Below, piece by piece: positions 51,461-59,231 of a stretch of 64,000 bases of DNA; within the stretch, counting starts at the first letter, position 1, and each line of letters starts with the position of its first letter. The notes beneath the pieces are model-generated. The model worked only from the letters and a program-made list of their open reading frames with translations. It did not search any database and was not told the origin of the DNA. The stretch spans positions 2,170,001 through 2,234,000 of the forward strand of contig NZ_CP138333.2 of NCBI RefSeq assembly GCF_038561955.2, written 5' to 3'. A program made the position numbers and the translations under genes. The stretch comes from Salinicoccus sp. Bachu38. Lineage in GTDB: Bacteria > Bacillota > Bacilli > Staphylococcales > Salinicoccaceae.

Positions 51461-52618
51461 CTATTTATTGAATGTTTCAGATTTCAGTCCAAGTTCCTCC
51501 AAAATGCTGTCCGTATGCTCACCGAGGCCCGGCACCGGCTTCATCACTGCTTCGAAGCCGTTCATTGTCACTGGTGGCACAAGCGCACTGATTCGCCCTT
51601 CCGGTGTTTCCACGTCCTTCCAGCGGCTTCTTGCCTTCAGTTGAGGATGTTCGAAGAAATCCTTCATTGTATTGAGTCTTGCATTGGCGATTTTTGCATT
51701 TTCGACACGTTCAATGACAGTTTCGGATGTGAGTTCTGCAAACTGCTCCTCGATCAGTGCCTTCAAGGCTGCCCTGTTCTCCGAGCGCAGCGAATTCGTG
51801 TTGAACCGTGCATCGTTTTTAAGTTCCGGGTCACCCAGCACCTTGTCACAGAACTGCGCCCACTCGCGTTCGTTCTGCAGGCCGATGAACACGGTCTTGC
51901 CATCCCCACAGATGAATGGTCCATAGGGGTAGATGGTCGAATGGCTCGCCCCGGTACGTTTCGGCTCTTTGTTTCCGTAGGCGGCATAGTATGTGGGATA
52001 GCCCATCCATTCGCCGAGCGCCTCCAGCATGGAGACTTCCATGACCGTCCCCCTGCCCGTCTTCATACGGTTCATCAAAGCGGTGAGCACGCCCGTATAG
52101 GCGTACATGCCTGATGCAATATCCGCGATGGATATGCCCGCTTTGGACGGCTCCTCTTCCGTCCCTGTCACCGATACGAGCCCCGCTTCACACTGGACCA
52201 GCAGGTCATAGGCTTTCTTCTGTTCATATGGACCGCCCTTGCCGTAGCCCGACAGGCTGCAGACAACGAGCTCCGGGTGTTTTTCAACCAGTTCTTCAGG
52301 GATGAACCCCATGCGCTCAAGGGCTCCGGGAGCCAGGTTCTGTATCAGTACATCCGCTTTTCCGATCAGCTTTGACAATGCATCCTTTCCTTCGTCCGAC
52401 TTGAGATCGAGGGCAATCGACTCCTTCGAACGGTTGCACCATACGAAATGGCTCGACATTCCATTGACGGTCGTATCGTATCCTCTGGCGAAATCACCGA
52501 CATCAGGCCTCTCGACCTTTATTACTCTTGCCCCAAGATCCGCAAGCTGTCTCGTTGCGAATGGGACGGCAATGGCCTGCTCCAAAGAGACGACCGTTAT
52601 ACCTTCCAGTGGCAGCAT
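51461..52618 (-). CDS. Class III CoA-transferase (CaiB/BaiF), itaconate/citramalate CoA-transferase candidate
   Basis: 385-residue family III enzyme. The catalytic Asp166 lies in KAGISIADIASGMYAYTG. LPLEGITVVSLEQAIAVPFA, ADLGARVIKVERPDVGDFAR and QNLAPGALERMGF are typical. The overall sequence looks like the Pseudomonas itaconate CoA-transferase group rather than formyl-CoA transferase, from memory. It would activate itaconate, mesaconate or citramalate with succinyl-CoA. ATG at 52618 with GGAGGAGGAG upstream; the longer frame to 52660 overlaps the lyase gene. Confidence 0.9.
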   Translation of the reverse strand: MLPLEGITVVSLEQAIAVPFATRQLADLGARVIKVERPDVGDFARGYDTTVNGMSSHFVWCNRSKESIALDLKSDEGKDALSKLIGKADVLIQNLAPGALERMGFIPEELVEKHPELVVCSLSGYGKGGPYEQKKAYDLLVQCEAGLVSVTGTEEEPSKAGISIADIASGMYAYTGVLTALMNRMKTGRGTVMEVSMLEALGEWMGYPTYYAAYGNKEPKRTGASHSTIYPYGPFICGDGKTVFIGLQNEREWAQFCDKVLGDPELKNDARFNTNSLRSENRAALKALIEEQFAELTSETVIERVENAKIANARLNTMKDFFEHPQLKARSRWKDVETPEGRISALVPPVTMNGFEAVMKPVPGLGEHTDSILEELGLKSETFNK

Positions 52619-52637
52619 GAAACTCCTCCTCCATATT

Positions 52638-53492
52638 CTAGTAAACGCTTTCATTTTCAAGTAATTTTTTAGCCCTCTCAGCTACAGGGGCATCTATCAT
52701 CTTTCCATTCACTTGCAGGGCGCCATCGCCTTCATTGAATGACGCTTCATATGCTTCGACGATTTCTCTCGCTTCCTCGATTTCACGGTCTGTCGGGGCA
52801 AATACTTCATTGATCGTTTCCAGCTGCTTGGGGTGGATGACCAGCCTGCCCTGGAAACCGGCGCCTCTGCTTCTTATCGAAGCGGCTTTCAGGCCCTCCG
52901 GATCATTGAAATCCGTATAGACCGAATCAATCGGCGGGGCGATGCCGGCAGCACTCGATGCTGTCACCAGCATGGAGCGTGCATAAAGCAGTGCATCTCC
53001 TTCATCTTTCGGGATGCTGACATCAAGCATGTAATCCTCGGCACCGAATGCCAATGCTTCAATGCGTTCGGCGGATTGTGCAATATCGGCAGCATTGATG
53101 ATGCCCTTCCCCGTCTCAATCAATGGAACAATGCTGATCGATCCTGGCGCCAGACCATTTGCCCTCTCATAGTGACTGAGCAGAAAATCCGCTATCATCA
53201 TTTCATCCCGGGTGTCCACCTTCGGGATGACGATGCCGTCAGGAGCAGCCCCTGCAAGTGTTGCGATATCATCGATGAAGAATGGACTATGGACATCATT
53301 CACACGTACAAACCTTCTATTTTTCGATGTTGGCTGTCCAAGGGCCGCCTCCACCATTCCCCTTGCTTCCTTCTTATCTTTGGGAACGACACTATCCTCA
53401 AGATCAAAGATGAGTACATCGGCCCTAAGCTCCTTTGCCTTATCAAGGAACTTCTCTTTGGCGCCAGGGATGAAAATCCATGTTTTATTCAT
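52638..53492 (-). CDS. HpcH/HpaI/CitE-like acyl-CoA lyase (citramalyl-CoA lyase candidate)
   Basis: 284-residue TIM-barrel lyase. WIFIPGAKEKFLDKA, DVLIFDLEDSV, RFVRVND, IVPLIETGKGI (metal-ligand Glu) and ALAFGAEDYMLD (metal-ligand Asp) are the CitE/malyl-CoA lyase signatures; GRLVIHPKQLETINEVF closes the active site. In itaconate catabolism this enzyme (Ccl) splits (S)-citramalyl-CoA into acetyl-CoA and pyruvate. No CitD or CitF genes are nearby, so it is not citrate lyase. ATG at 53492 with GAGGGG 8 bp upstream; first gene after an internal promoter. Confidence 0.91.
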   Translation of the reverse strand: MNKTWIFIPGAKEKFLDKAKELRADVLIFDLEDSVVPKDKKEARGMVEAALGQPTSKNRRFVRVNDVHSPFFIDDIATLAGAAPDGIVIPKVDTRDEMMIADFLLSHYERANGLAPGSISIVPLIETGKGIINAADIAQSAERIEALAFGAEDYMLDVSIPKDEGDALLYARSMLVTASSAAGIAPPIDSVYTDFNDPEGLKAASIRSRGAGFQGRLVIHPKQLETINEVFAPTDREIEEAREIVEAYEASFNEGDGALQVNGKMIDAPVAERAKKLLENESVY

Positions 53493-53514
53493 TGTGCGCC
53501 CCCTCGTCTTGGAT

Positions 53515-53544
53515 ATTGTAGATTGGATACAATTAAAGTGTAAA
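53515..53544 (-). promoter_or_regulatory. Promoter of citE-like gene with GntR operator in spacer
   Basis: Minus strand TTTACA (53539-53544), 18-bp spacer, TACAAT (53515-53520). The spacer contains ATTGTATCCAAT (plus strand ATTGGATACAAT, 53522-53533), identical to the site at 55670-55681. Confidence 0.75.
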
Positions 53545-53592
53545 ATAAATCCAACCCGTTGTAAATATAGTTTTTGCAATTTATTGATTTTT

Positions 53593-54249
53593 CTATTTAT
53601 TTATCTTCTGTGCCTTCAGAACTTCTATCAGATCTTCGCGTGTCCGGTTGATGTGATGGGAGAGTTCGTTTGCCGCCCTCTCTGCGTCCTTGTTTGAGAT
53701 GGCTTCCAGGATGATGCCATGCTCCCTGTTGGACTTTTCGATCTGGCCGGGGATTACATATGGCGTATCCTTCGCAATTCCATGGGACACCCTTGCCATC
53801 AGACTATGCACTCTCTTGCTCTTGCACCCGCTGAGTGAAATGGTATGGAATCTTCTGTTCAAATCCACATATTCCTCCTTCTCGAATGTATCCAGCATTT
53901 TCAAGTGCAGCTTCTGCATCTCATCAAGTGCTTCATCTGTCAGGTGCGGGATGCTCTTTTTAAGGGCAAGGGACTCGAGCATCGTACGCAGTTCGTATAT
54001 TTCATCGATATCGTCGATTGTCAGTTCATTGACTACAGCCCCCTTGTGCGGTTCAAGTGTAATCAAACCCTCCATTTCCAGCGTCTTCAGCGCTTCTCTG
54101 ACAGGCATCCTGCTTACCCCGAGCTGCTCTGCCAATTCAGCCTGCACCAGATGCTGCCCAGGTTCCAGATCCCCTTTCAGAATCGCCTGCCTCAAAATCG
54201 TCGTTACAGAATTCGGCAGTACTTCCCTTTGTGCCATCTCAAGTTTCAT
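53593..54249 (-). CDS. GntR family regulator with FCD domain
   Basis: 218-residue regulator. The winged HTH has QAELAEQLGVSRMPVREALK and KTLEMEGLITLEPHKGAVV; the C-terminal all-helical FCD ligand domain has the metal/ligand residues Asp in LNRRFHTISL and His in SHHINRTR. The ATG at 54249 has AAGGTGA at correct spacing; a GTG at 54258 overlaps it. It lies inside the C5-acid operon after the MmgE/PrpD gene, and the shared ATTGGATACAAT sites in both operon promoters are its probable operators, with a pathway metabolite as inducer. Confidence 0.9.
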   Translation of the reverse strand: MKLEMAQREVLPNSVTTILRQAILKGDLEPGQHLVQAELAEQLGVSRMPVREALKTLEMEGLITLEPHKGAVVNELTIDDIDEIYELRTMLESLALKKSIPHLTDEALDEMQKLHLKMLDTFEKEEYVDLNRRFHTISLSGCKSKRVHSLMARVSHGIAKDTPYVIPGQIEKSNREHGIILEAISNKDAERAANELSHHINRTREDLIEVLKAQKINK

Positions 54250-54278
54250 AACGCTCACCTTTTCCTATATCTTGTTAA

Positions 54279-55637
54279 TTATTTTATATCTACCCGGTTC
54301 TTAGGAAAAAGCATTTCCAAATCTTCAACTTCCTCAAGTGAAAGTATCTTCTGGGCGATTCTTTCACGCTCAGATTGATCTACTTTCCGACTCAGCTGCA
54401 TGAATTTATCCACTAGCTCATCCTTCGTCACCGGCTGCTCCGGATCTCCTTTTGGATAGTCCGTATCGAGCTCAATGTGCTCTCCATTTTTCAATATTAC
54501 CTTCGCAAGCGCCCCCCACTGGTTCGGATAGGCGCCATCTTTGGCCGAATCGACATATATCCTGACCTTGGACATCAATCCCCTTATTTCTTCATTCCAC
54601 AAGTTTTCCTCGTTGAATGTGTTGAGGCTGCCCTCCTGCATCACAAAAGCATGCGCCGTACAGTACTGGAGGCTGAACTTGCCCTGATAGACGGTCACCG
54701 GGTTGTCATTATCCGTAATGTTGATGGCCACCTGATATGTGCCAACCTCGATGCTTTCAATGTCCTCTGCATCCAGCCCCCGCTCCCTGGACAGTTCGGC
54801 GACGATGTCCATCGCGTGATGGGTATGCCTGCAGGAGGCATGGACCTTGAAGGAGTTCTCCATTATCTTGTATGTCTCCCCGAGCCCCTCCGTCACTTTT
54901 GAAACATCGTACGCATCACTCATCGCTTCGAAGAACCCGCGGTTCCCCTCCAGTATACGGCTTGCTGCAGTGAAGTCCTTCTGGGACAGGAGCCCGGCAA
55001 TCACTCCGTTCATCGCCGCTTTTCCGGGATGCAGCTGCTTCGACATCGCACCATCTTCGATGAACTCCCATAAACCGGCTGCCTGCGTTCCCGCACTGCC
55101 GAGCGCATGGACGATCTGCTCTTCGGACAGATCGAGCAGTTTTGCCACAGCCGCCGCTGCACCAAACGTACCGCATGTCGCAGTGTTATGCCAGTAGTAG
55201 TAGTGGGAAGGGGTCACTGCCTCACCGATTCTGAAGCATACCTCATAGCCGGCAACTACGGCAGTAATCAGATCCTTGCCCGAAAGATCATCCCGTTCGG
55301 CAATCGCCAGTGCAGCCGGGATGACGACAGTCGCTGCATGGATGATGGACCCCTTATGGATATCATCCTGTTCGACGATGTGGCTTGATGCACCATTGAG
55401 CAGTGCTGCATTCGTCACGGACGACTTCCCACCCGTAATCAAAGTCGCCTGCTCATGCCCTCCGAGTTCCCTGACCATCTCCTCCACCTTCGCAACCGGT
55501 GGCGTATCAGACCCGGCAATGGCAGAGCTGAAATAGTCGAGAATGCAGAGCTTCGTAAATTCTACAACGTCATCCGGCAGCTGCTCGTAGGAGACCGACC
55601 GGATATATGATGCGAGTGACTCACTTAATTTCATCAT
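54279..55637 (-). CDS. MmgE/PrpD family protein (cis-aconitate decarboxylase/methylcitrate dehydratase superfamily)
   Basis: 452-residue protein of the MmgE/PrpD superfamily. GASSHIVEQDDIHKGSIIHA, KQLHPGKAAMNG and FKVHASCRHTHHAMD hold the conserved His and Lys residues; CTAHAFVMQ is in the second domain. The family includes 2-methylcitrate dehydratase and cis-aconitate decarboxylase (itaconate synthase). The Pseudomonas itaconate cluster also carries a homologue, so a role in C5 acid handling (isomerisation, hydration or decarboxylation) is likely here. First gene of the cluster; ATG at 55637 or 55634 after AGGGGTG. Confidence 0.88.
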   Translation of the reverse strand: MMKLSESLASYIRSVSYEQLPDDVVEFTKLCILDYFSSAIAGSDTPPVAKVEEMVRELGGHEQATLITGGKSSVTNAALLNGASSHIVEQDDIHKGSIIHAATVVIPAALAIAERDDLSGKDLITAVVAGYEVCFRIGEAVTPSHYYYWHNTATCGTFGAAAAVAKLLDLSEEQIVHALGSAGTQAAGLWEFIEDGAMSKQLHPGKAAMNGVIAGLLSQKDFTAASRILEGNRGFFEAMSDAYDVSKVTEGLGETYKIMENSFKVHASCRHTHHAMDIVAELSRERGLDAEDIESIEVGTYQVAINITDNDNPVTVYQGKFSLQYCTAHAFVMQEGSLNTFNEENLWNEEIRGLMSKVRIYVDSAKDGAYPNQWGALAKVILKNGEHIELDTDYPKGDPEQPVTKDELVDKFMQLSRKVDQSERERIAQKILSLEEVEDLEMLFPKNRVDIK

Positions 55638-55664
55638 GACACCCCTTTGTTTGAAGTTAACCCC

Positions 55665-55693
55665 ATTATATTGGATACAATAGCCAATATCAA
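55665..55693 (-). promoter_or_regulatory. Main promoter of the C5-acid operon with GntR operator
   Basis: Minus strand TTGATA (55688-55693), 17-bp spacer, TATAAT (55665-55670), with ATTGTATCCAAT (55670-55681) filling the spacer up to the -10. Same 12-mer as in the second promoter at 53522. Confidence 0.85.
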
Positions 55694-55716
55694 ATATTTT
55701 CTGAAAACTCCACCAA

Positions 55717-55744
55717 TATAAAAAGACTTCGCCGAAGCAAAGCC
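55717..55744 (-). terminator. Terminator with UUCG tetraloop
   Basis: GGCTTTGC / GCGAAGTC 8-bp stem (two G-U pairs) closing a TTCG loop, then TTTTTATATT on the minus strand; ends the lactate permease-lqo transcript. The 75 bases between it and the lqo stop hold no convincing gene. Confidence 0.85.
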
Positions 55745-55819
55745 TTCTATATCATTCATTTTCCACTACTACATAAGGCGCATGGATCGGACCATGCACA
55801 CCGACGGTCAGTTTCATTT

Positions 55820-57301
55820 CTATTCCAAACCAAGCTCTTGGGAAGTTGCCTTCCGGATTTCTTTTAACAAGGCACTGTCTTCTATTAAGGAGTGGCCATA
55901 TGAAGGAATGATCTCTTTTATTCTAGGCTCCCATTTTTCCATATATTGCGGGAAGTTTTTTTCAAAGACCTCCAGCGCAACAGATACAGACGTAGAAGCG
56001 CCTGGAGATTCTCCTAACAAGGCCATGACAGATTTGTCCTCAGAATGAACAACCTCTGTTCCAAATTGAATATATCCTTTCCCATACTCTTCGGTATCTT
56101 TGATTACCTGCACACGTTTTCCAGCTATAATTAAATCCCAGTCCTCGTCTTTTGCTTCAGGAACAAATTTTCTCAGCTCCTTCATCCGGTCTTCCTTGTC
56201 CATCATGACCTGCTGAATAGAATATTTAACCAGTGGCACGTTCTTAGCGCCGGCAGATAACATAGTCAATACGTTACTCGGATTAATGGATCTGAAAAGG
56301 TCCAGATTGGAACCATTCTTCAGGAATTTAGGGCCTATAGCCGCAAAAGGCCCAAATAATAGACTCTGGTCACCTTGAATATACCGCCTATCCAAATGGG
56401 GCACAGTCATCGGCGGCGTGTTTGGGGGTTCTTTCCCATAAACTTTGGCACCATGCCGGTTTACTATTTCCGAATTTGTACAAACTAAAAATGCACCGCT
56501 TATCGGGAAACCGCCAAGATTTCTGCTCTCAGGAATTTTTGTTTTTTGCAGCAGCGGAATTGCATTACCTCCAGCTCCAATAAAGATATAATCCGCTACA
56601 TGGTATTCAACCTTATCATCTTCAAGGTTATGGATCTTAACGCCCCATTTGCTGTCTCTTCTTCTTTCGAAATCAAGCACCTCGTGATTATAATGCACTT
56701 CTGCGTTATCATGTTCACTGATGTTTTCCATCATTTTTCGAGTAAGTTCACCGAAATTGACATCAGTTCCTGTGTCTATTTTACTCGCAGCAACAACTGC
56801 ATCTGATGTACGCCCTTCTGTCATTAAAGGGATCCACTTTTCCAATTCATTAAGGTCCTCTGAATACTCCATGCCTTCAAACATCGGTAATGGGGATAAT
56901 GCCTCATACCGCTTCCTTAGGAAATTCACATTATCCGTACCCTGTACAAAACTGATATGAGGTAATGGACGAATAAATTCCTCCGGATTTTGTATTTCTT
57001 TATTTTTGACCAGATAGGACCAGAATTGCTTGGAAACTTCAAATTGTTCATTTATTTCTTTTGCCTTTTCAATATCTATCGATCCGTCTTCTTGTTCAAC
57101 TGTATAATTCAATTCACATAACGCAGCATGGCCTGTTCCGGCATTATTTCTTTCGTTTGAACTTTCTATCGCTGGTTTATCCAATCTTTCAAACAGTTTA
57201 ATATTCCAATCCGGCTCTATATTTTTTAAAAACGAACCAAAAGTACTGCTCAAAATACCAGCACCTATCAGGATGACTTTTTTCGGTTCTGTGTTATCCA
57301 T
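55820..57301 (-). CDS. lqo: Lactate/malate:quinone oxidoreductase (Mqo/Lqo family)
   Basis: 493-residue FAD-dependent membrane-associated oxidoreductase. VILIGAGILSSTFGSFL is the FAD-binding motif, and SNERNNAGTGHAALCELNYT and LLGESPGASTSVSVALEVFE are Mqo signatures. In S. aureus one Mqo paralogue (Lqo) oxidises L-lactate with quinone; the position 52 bp after a lactate permease gene favours Lqo here, though malate activity cannot be excluded. The gene is visibly more AT-rich than its neighbours (for example 18 G/C in 57181-57240), suggesting acquisition from a low-G+C relative. AAAGGTGA precedes the ATG. Confidence 0.88.
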   Translation of the reverse strand: MDNTEPKKVILIGAGILSSTFGSFLKNIEPDWNIKLFERLDKPAIESSNERNNAGTGHAALCELNYTVEQEDGSIDIEKAKEINEQFEVSKQFWSYLVKNKEIQNPEEFIRPLPHISFVQGTDNVNFLRKRYEALSPLPMFEGMEYSEDLNELEKWIPLMTEGRTSDAVVAASKIDTGTDVNFGELTRKMMENISEHDNAEVHYNHEVLDFERRRDSKWGVKIHNLEDDKVEYHVADYIFIGAGGNAIPLLQKTKIPESRNLGGFPISGAFLVCTNSEIVNRHGAKVYGKEPPNTPPMTVPHLDRRYIQGDQSLLFGPFAAIGPKFLKNGSNLDLFRSINPSNVLTMLSAGAKNVPLVKYSIQQVMMDKEDRMKELRKFVPEAKDEDWDLIIAGKRVQVIKDTEEYGKGYIQFGTEVVHSEDKSVMALLGESPGASTSVSVALEVFEKNFPQYMEKWEPRIKEIIPSYGHSLIEDSALLKEIRKATSQELGLE

Positions 57302-57353
57302 TTTACGGTCACCTTTCCATTTTAAAATAATCCATTTTAATAATAATTTTCTC

Positions 57354-59096
57354 CTAATTTGTTTCGGCCAGCTTCCGGGAACGTAAAATCATTGAGAATA
57401 TGGCTGCCAATATAGCGATGATAAGAAAAATCCCTATATTCAAGCCTAAACCGTTCACCCATACATATCCGACAGCCCCTGCAAGCACTAGGTAGAATAC
57501 TGTTGGAATGAGCAGGCGGGAAATCAGTGTCCCCTCCTTGCCGATGAGTCCTGCGGCCGCACTGGCTGCAACGACGTTATGCACACAGATCATATTGCCT
57601 GCTGCACCCCCGACTGCCTGGAGTGCGACGATATAGAGCGGATTGGCACCAATCTCGTCGGCCACCCCGAACTGGAACAAACCGAACATCATGTTGCTGA
57701 CCGTATTGCTGCCGGCGGCAAAGGCACCCATCGCCCCGATTGCCGGAGAGATCAGCGGCCAGCTGTCACCGAAGAGGCTTGCAGCCCCTTGGGCCAGCAC
57801 GAGCGGCATGGAATCGAACCCGGCATTGTTGATGCCCGAATTGATGAACACCTGTACAAGGGGGACGGAAACGATCAATGCAGCCATGGCGGCAAGAATC
57901 GTCCTGCCTGATACTTTGAATGCATTGGCCATCCCTTTTCCATCGACCCTGTGCAGCCAGCCTGTAAACACCGCTACTATTATGAATACTACACCGGGAA
58001 TCATGAACGGGGTAAGGCTGTGGCTGATTCCTGTCCCGAGGATATCTTCAAAGGCGACCACCCAGCCTGAAACAAGCGGTTTCAATCCCAGCGCCTCCAC
58101 ACGCGTGACGACAAGCAGCAGTGCAACCAGTACATACGGCAGCCAGGCCTTGATCATTGAAATCTCTTTCGTCGGCCTCACTTCTGCAGAAATGTCACTG
58201 AACCAGGATTTCTCCCATGTCTCCCGGGGTTCGAAGTCGAATGTTTCCTTCGGCATGAGGAATCCTTTCTTCGCCAGAGGAATGACAATCGCCATACCGA
58301 CCAGTCCGCCCAGCAGCGACGGGAACTCCGGTCCCAGGAAATTGGCGACCAGTGTAAATGGAATGACGAAGGCCAGGCCTGCAAAAATGGCAAACGGCCA
58401 TACGGCGAAACCTTCCCTGAAGCTTCTGTTCCTGCCGAAGAATTTTGTCAGCATGGCCGACATGAGTAGCGGGATGAACAACCCGACCATGGCATGGAAT
58501 ATCGATACCTGGCCGCCCACATCAAAGATGAAGCTGGACATCTCCTGTCCGTTGCTTCCTATGTAACTGTTCACCACCGGCTGGTTTTCAAGGCTCGTAT
58601 TTACACCGACGAGTATCGGCGTCCCCACCGCGCCATATGAAACCGGTGTGGACTGCAGCATCAGCGCAATCATTACCGCAGCAAGTGCGGGAAATCCAAG
58701 AGCGATTAGAAGCGGTCCGATGATCGTTGCCGGTGCTCCCCACCCTGCAGCCCCCTCAAGAAATGTTCCGAAGAGCCATGCAACGATGATGGCCTGTACC
58801 CTTCTGTCCGGTGAAATGCTCGTAAATGAAGAGCGGATGGTATCCACTGCACCGCTTTCCTTCAATACATTCAGCAGCAGTACCGCACCGAAGACGATGA
58901 CACCGACTTCAAGCGCAGTCATGACCCCTTTCAGTGAAGCAGCTGTAATGCTGACCGCCCCCATCTGCCAGCCGAAGTAGGCGATGAGCACGGTGATGAT
59001 GAAGCTGTAGAGCATCCCCTTTTTGGCGGACCACCTCAATATGACGAGAAAGAAGAAAATCGATAGTATCGGCAAAAGACTTAATAGAACCAGCAT
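57354..59096 (-). CDS. lctP: L-lactate permease (LctP/LldP family)
   Basis: About 580-residue lactate:proton symporter with 12-14 helices. WLFGTFLEGAAGWGAPATIIGPLLIALGF (start at the LFGTFLEGAAGWGAPA segment) and GAMGAFAAGSNTVSNMMFG are family hallmarks. I choose the ATG at 59096 after GGGGGT; the longer frame begins inside the promoter palindrome. It imports lactate for oxidation by the downstream Lqo. A palindromic operator and a cre-like site lie upstream. Confidence 0.92.
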   Translation of the reverse strand: MLVLLSLLPILSIFFFLVILRWSAKKGMLYSFIITVLIAYFGWQMGAVSITAASLKGVMTALEVGVIVFGAVLLLNVLKESGAVDTIRSSFTSISPDRRVQAIIVAWLFGTFLEGAAGWGAPATIIGPLLIALGFPALAAVMIALMLQSTPVSYGAVGTPILVGVNTSLENQPVVNSYIGSNGQEMSSFIFDVGGQVSIFHAMVGLFIPLLMSAMLTKFFGRNRSFREGFAVWPFAIFAGLAFVIPFTLVANFLGPEFPSLLGGLVGMAIVIPLAKKGFLMPKETFDFEPRETWEKSWFSDISAEVRPTKEISMIKAWLPYVLVALLLVVTRVEALGLKPLVSGWVVAFEDILGTGISHSLTPFMIPGVVFIIVAVFTGWLHRVDGKGMANAFKVSGRTILAAMAALIVSVPLVQVFINSGINNAGFDSMPLVLAQGAASLFGDSWPLISPAIGAMGAFAAGSNTVSNMMFGLFQFGVADEIGANPLYIVALQAVGGAAGNMICVHNVVAASAAAGLIGKEGTLISRLLIPTVFYLVLAGAVGYVWVNGLGLNIGIFLIIAILAAIFSMILRSRKLAETN

Positions 59097-59118
59097 AAAC
59101 AACCCCCATGTCCCAAGT

Positions 59119-59150
59119 TTGATTATAATCAACTAGTCATCAGATGACTA
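59119..59150 (-). promoter_or_regulatory. lctP promoter with palindromic operator
   Basis: Minus strand TATAAT (59122-59127) with TAGTCA (59145-59150) as -35, 17-bp spacing. TAGTCATC-A-GATGACTA (59134-59150) is a perfect 8-1-8 palindrome over the -35 region, as bound by FadR/LutR-type GntR repressors; TTGATTATAATCAA (59119-59132) is a second palindrome over the -10. Confidence 0.7.
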
Positions 59151-59171
59151 TATCTCTCTTCTAGTATTTTA

Positions 59172-59185
59172 TGAAAACGGTTTCC
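59172..59185. promoter_or_regulatory. cre-like catabolite repression site
   Basis: TGAAAACGGTTTCC matches the cre consensus TGWAANCGNTNWCA at 13 of 14 positions, just upstream of the lctP promoter. CcpA control of lactate use would be expected. Confidence 0.6.
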
Positions 59186-59203
59186 AAATGTCAAACTTTT
59201 TTC

Positions 59204-59230
59204 GAAAAAAAAGAGACCTTGCGGTCCCTC
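59204..59230 (-). terminator. Terminator of GntR gene
   Basis: AGGGACC / GGTCTCT stem (one G-U) with a GCAA loop and TTTTTTTT on the minus strand; it overlaps the end of the coding region's downstream flank. Confidence 0.75.
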
Positions 59231-59231
59231 T

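Noticed and set aside
52638-53492. Citrate lyase beta subunit (CitE)
   Set aside because: No acyl-carrier (CitD) or CitF genes; the stand-alone lyase beside CoA-transferase and MaoC genes fits citramalyl- or malyl-CoA lyase.
55752-55817. 21-codon minus-strand micro-ORF (MKLTVGVHGPIHAPYVVVEN...) between lqo and its terminator
   Set aside because: Reads plausibly but has no ribosome-binding site and is too short to support without conservation data.
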